Shown here piece by piece: positions 6,701 to 9,713 of a stretch of DNA of 9,713 nt (within the stretch, counting starts at the first letter, position 1; each line of letters begins with the position of its first letter). The position numbers and the translations under genes were made by a program. The notes under the pieces were generated by a model. That model made no database searches. It saw only the letters and a list, made by a program, of their open reading frames with translations, and was not told the origin of the DNA. Source of the stretch: Pseudomarimonas sp964350895 (lineage in GTDB: Bacteria > Pseudomonadota > Gammaproteobacteria > Xanthomonadales > Xanthomonadaceae); NCBI GenBank assembly GCA_964350895.1, contig CAYGMG010000150.1:1-9713 (forward strand), written 5' to 3'.

Positions 6701-6891
6701 TCGGTCTTGGTCCGGGTCCGTTCGACCAGGCCGACCGCGATCCGCTGCATCGCTGCCAGCTCGGCGCTGTCCTCACCGAGTTCTTCGAGCAGGGTCTTTA
6801 CCTGCTCGCGCTCATCGCGTGCCCAGGCGGCGGTGATGGCGGCGCGCCGCGGGTCGGGCGGGGGCAGTTCGGGAAGCAGGATGGCGCTCAC
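3733..6891 (-). CDS. putA: Bifunctional proline dehydrogenase / glutamate-semialdehyde dehydrogenase PutA, without RHH domain
   Basis: Oxidises proline to glutamate in two steps: FAD-dependent proline dehydrogenase, then NAD-dependent oxidation of glutamate semialdehyde, with the intermediate channelled inside the protein. Length is 1052 residues. After a helical N-terminal region comes the dehydrogenase barrel (about 140-490): SISVKLSALHPRYE (253-266), RLVKGAYWDSEIKRAQ (359-374), ATHNAHT (413-419), FQRLHGMGEDLY (434-445) and the substrate-binding pair R476-R477. The aldehyde dehydrogenase part (about 540-1030) has PWNFPLAIFIGQ (704-715), FTGSTE (780-785), E807 in AETGG and catalytic C841 in GQRCSAARV. 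The last residues, NTTAAGGNASLLTLGD, look like the conserved PutA C-terminal motif. The ribbon-helix-helix repressor domain of E. coli PutA (1320 aa) is absent, so it should be an enzyme only, in the short type A class. The start is a GTG with AGGA six nt upstream. No linked regulator gene is visible. Confidence 0.97.
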   Translation of the reverse strand: MSAILLPELPPPDPRRAAITAAWARDEREQVKTLLEELGEDSAELAAMQRIAVGLVERTRTKTEDQGAIEAFMRQYDLSSEEGVLLMCVAEALLRIPDEDTADRLIRDKLGEADWRKHLGQSDSLFVNASTWGLMLTGRMVNLSEDTRRDFSGSLRRLVGRAGEPVIRLAVRQAMRIMGHQFVMGRTIGEALKRSRKGSNASYRYSFDMLGEAAFTARDAARYFEAYRKAIAAIGASGPNGSFVGQSVFAAPSISVKLSALHPRYEVSKRARVHAELIPRVLELAQSARQLGIGFTIDAEESERLELSLDVVVGAYTDRSLDGWEGYGLAVQSYLKRAPAVLDYLASVARETGRRMPVRLVKGAYWDSEIKRAQVDCHPGYPVYTRKPNTDVSYLACAKRMLAASDAFYPMFATHNAHTIAAITHMAAGKPFEFQRLHGMGEDLYAEVVPKDKLGVPCRVYAPVGSHEDLLPYLVRRLLENGANTSFVNKITDESLSPESLVADPRRTVAGFDAIPHPKIPQPIALYGDGRKNSMGINLANDTDLRRLGEAMNAAIRPWTAAPLVPGAKNSGKTIKVTSPADRRLVVGEYQEADAACVERALDNAISAQPEWDRLPVASRAAILEHAADLMEARMPEFMALCTREAGKTLSDGVAEVREAVDFLRYYAQQARRLFGHPEKLPGPTGETNELHLHGRGVFVCISPWNFPLAIFIGQVAAALVTGNAAIAKPAEQTALVGYAAVKLLHEAGVPERVLQYLPGDGATVGAALTRDPRVDGVAFTGSTETARAINRSMAARDAAIGVLIAETGGQNALIADSSALPEQLVKDAMTAAFGSAGQRCSAARVLFVQRDIADRVITMLSGAMDELKVGDPGLLSTDVGPVIDEDAHSVLAKHAERMDSEATLIKAVTLGEDCAHGTFFAPRAYELDSLSRLTREIFGPVLHVIRYAAADLDKVIDAINATGYGLTLGIHSRVDETVERIASRARVGNCYVNRNQTGAVVGVQPFGGERLSGTGPKAGGPHYLLRFAGERTMTINTTAAGGNASLLTLGD

Positions 6892-6909
6892 GGAGATCCT
6901 GATGGCTCA

Positions 6910-6926
6910 CGCACCGGGGCGGTGCG
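6910..6926 (-). promoter_or_regulatory. 7-bp hairpin in the putA leader
   Basis: CGCACCG (6910-6916) and CGGTGCG (6920-6926) form a perfect 7-bp stem with a 3-nt loop. It lies about 10 nt before the putA ribosome binding site (AGGA, 6900-6897) and, if the candidate promoter at 6936-6964 is right, at the extreme 5' end of the transcript. It may stabilise the mRNA or be an operator for an unlinked proline-responsive regulator. Confidence 0.4.
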
Positions 6927-6935
6927 AATCACGCA

Positions 6936-6964
6936 AGTGTAGGGGGCGCTCAGGGCGCAGGGAA
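6936..6964 (-). promoter_or_regulatory. Candidate sigma-70 promoter of putA
   Basis: On the minus strand TTCCCT (6964-6959), a 17-nt spacer and TACACT (6941-6936) resemble a sigma-70 promoter: 3/6 at -35 and 4/6 at -10 with ideal spacing. It would give a leader of about 38 nt. The same TACACT hexamer occurs at 7668-7663, about 31 nt before the DUF2062 gene, but without a recognisable -35. In GC-rich DNA such matches are only suggestive. Confidence 0.35.
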
Positions 6965-7017
6965 CCCCGCTCACGGCGGCCCTGCATGGGCCCTGCGGCG
7001 GCGTCCCGATGGGCCGC

Positions 7018-7632
7018 TCAATCGGCCTTTTCCTCGGCCCCCTCGGCGGCCTCTTCGGCGTCGCGCTTGGCGGCCAACATCAGGTCGCGATGGATGCGGT
7101 GTGCGGCCAGCCGGTTGCGGAACTGGCGCGCCTCCCAGGCCAGGATGCGCCAGCTGATGTCGCAGAGCAGGGCCACGACCAGACCGACCAGAACGCCGCC
7201 GATCATCAGTGCGTTGGCATAGAACGCGGCGCGCGGCAGCTCCTCACCGATGCTCAGCAGGTGCATCAGGCTGCTGCCGACCCAGGCGGTGAAGCCGTAG
7301 ATCGGAACGATGGTCAGCGGGTTGGTGATGAACTGCAGGGCGACGGTCAGGGTGAGGTTGGCGCGGAACAGGATGGCCACGCCCAGCGCCACGACCAGCT
7401 GGATTCCGTACAGCGGAAGCAGGGAGATCACCCCACCGACATACAGCGCGGGAAGCACGTTCTCGCGGCGAAAGGACCACAGGTAGGGGCGCGATGAGGC
7501 CTGCCGCGCAAACCACTTGATCACCGGGTAGCGGCGGACGTTGGCCCGTCGCGGCAGCGGCCGCAGGAGCTTTCTCAGTCGTCGCCGACGCGCCAGCAAC
7601 TCGCGAAAGTGGCGGTCGTACTCCTCGCTCAT
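7018..7632 (-). CDS. DUF2062 domain-containing membrane protein
   Basis: Inner-membrane protein of 204 residues, function unknown. A strongly basic N-terminal segment (about 9-57, with RRRRLRKLLRPLPRR) is followed by hydrophobic helices at about 59-90 (two short ones around PLYGIQ, 73-78), 95-118 and 138-158. The conserved DUF2062 feature LQFITNPLTIVPIYGF (99-114) is clear. The C-terminal tail (about 160-204) is charged and ends in an Ala/Glu-rich stretch, probably cytoplasmic. The ATG at 7632 has little Shine-Dalgarno. The gene lies 78 bp downstream of mnmG on the same strand and could be read from it or from a weak promoter in the gap. The 126 bp between it and putA hold the putA promoter candidate and an 8-bp direct repeat. 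The domain call is firm; no role can be given from context. Confidence 0.9.
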   Translation of the reverse strand: MSEEYDRHFRELLARRRRLRKLLRPLPRRANVRRYPVIKWFARQASSRPYLWSFRRENVLPALYVGGVISLLPLYGIQLVVALGVAILFRANLTLTVALQFITNPLTIVPIYGFTAWVGSSLMHLLSIGEELPRAAFYANALMIGGVLVGLVVALLCDISWRILAWEARQFRNRLAAHRIHRDLMLAAKRDAEEAAEGAEEKAD

Positions 7633-7710
7633 CGACCCGTCATGGCCCGGAAATGGCCTCAGAGTGTAAGGCCCGGCAGATCAGCCTGGCGCGAAGCCCT
7701 GGATGGCTGT

Positions 7711-9594
<1,884 letters not shown>

Positions 9595-9713
9595 ATCGCT
9601 TCGTTCCACCTTGCGTTGCCGTCACCGTCGCCGACCAGACTCGCGCGTCCAGCGCTCGCCAGGTCGGCCGGCCCTCGGCTCCTGCCTCGGGCGTTCGAGC
9701 GTCCGCACTCGCT

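Noticed and set aside
5491..6942. Open plus-strand frame of 483 codons opposite the 5' half of putA
   Set aside because: Same reasoning: shadow of PutA codon bias, with no recognisable domain.
9595..9609. GTG start for mnmG at 9609, adding MERSD
   Set aside because: Possible, but family members typically begin a few residues before YDVIVVGGGHAG, which fits the ATG at 9594.

Overview
This is a GC-rich (roughly two-thirds G+C by eye) gammaproteobacterial chromosome segment. The predicted proteins, above all MnmG, PutA and the endonuclease VIII, read like those of the order Lysobacterales/Xanthomonadales as I remember that group; I could not run a comparison, so this placement is an inference. 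All seven genes I can support lie on the minus strand, so the biological order runs from the right end of the window to the left. I see no rRNA, tRNA, CRISPR array, phage gene or intact transposase.

In transcription order the layout is: mnmG (tRNA wobble-uridine modification, 9594-7711); a small DUF2062 membrane protein (7632-7018); putA, a bifunctional proline catabolic enzyme without the N-terminal DNA-binding domain (6891-3733); a strong 15-bp hairpin (3725-3690); a 66-aa YjfB-family putative motility protein (3626-3426); about 280 bp without a gene that holds a cluster of inverted CCGGACA/TGTCCGG repeats; nei, endonuclease VIII (3143-2331); a response regulator with REC and HDOD domains (2211-1072); and a membrane-bound PAS sensor histidine kinase (from 980) that runs off the left edge before its ATPase domain.

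Most of the window is core metabolism and maintenance: tRNA modification, proline use and base-excision repair. The genes are separated by gaps of about 80 to 280 bp, often with a hairpin in the gap, so most look like separate transcription units rather than one operon. The regulator and kinase at the left end probably form a signalling pair, because they are adjacent and in the same orientation.

The best non-obvious signal is a near-consensus sigma-28 (FliA) promoter, TCAAGATT-N11-GCCGATAC, directly upstream of the YjfB-like gene and followed by a good ribosome binding site. It ties this orphan small gene to the flagellar regulon by a line of evidence independent of its family name. The second is the repeat cluster between nei and the YjfB-like gene, which may be a decayed or non-autonomous mobile element. 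I found no convincing new multi-gene system in this window.
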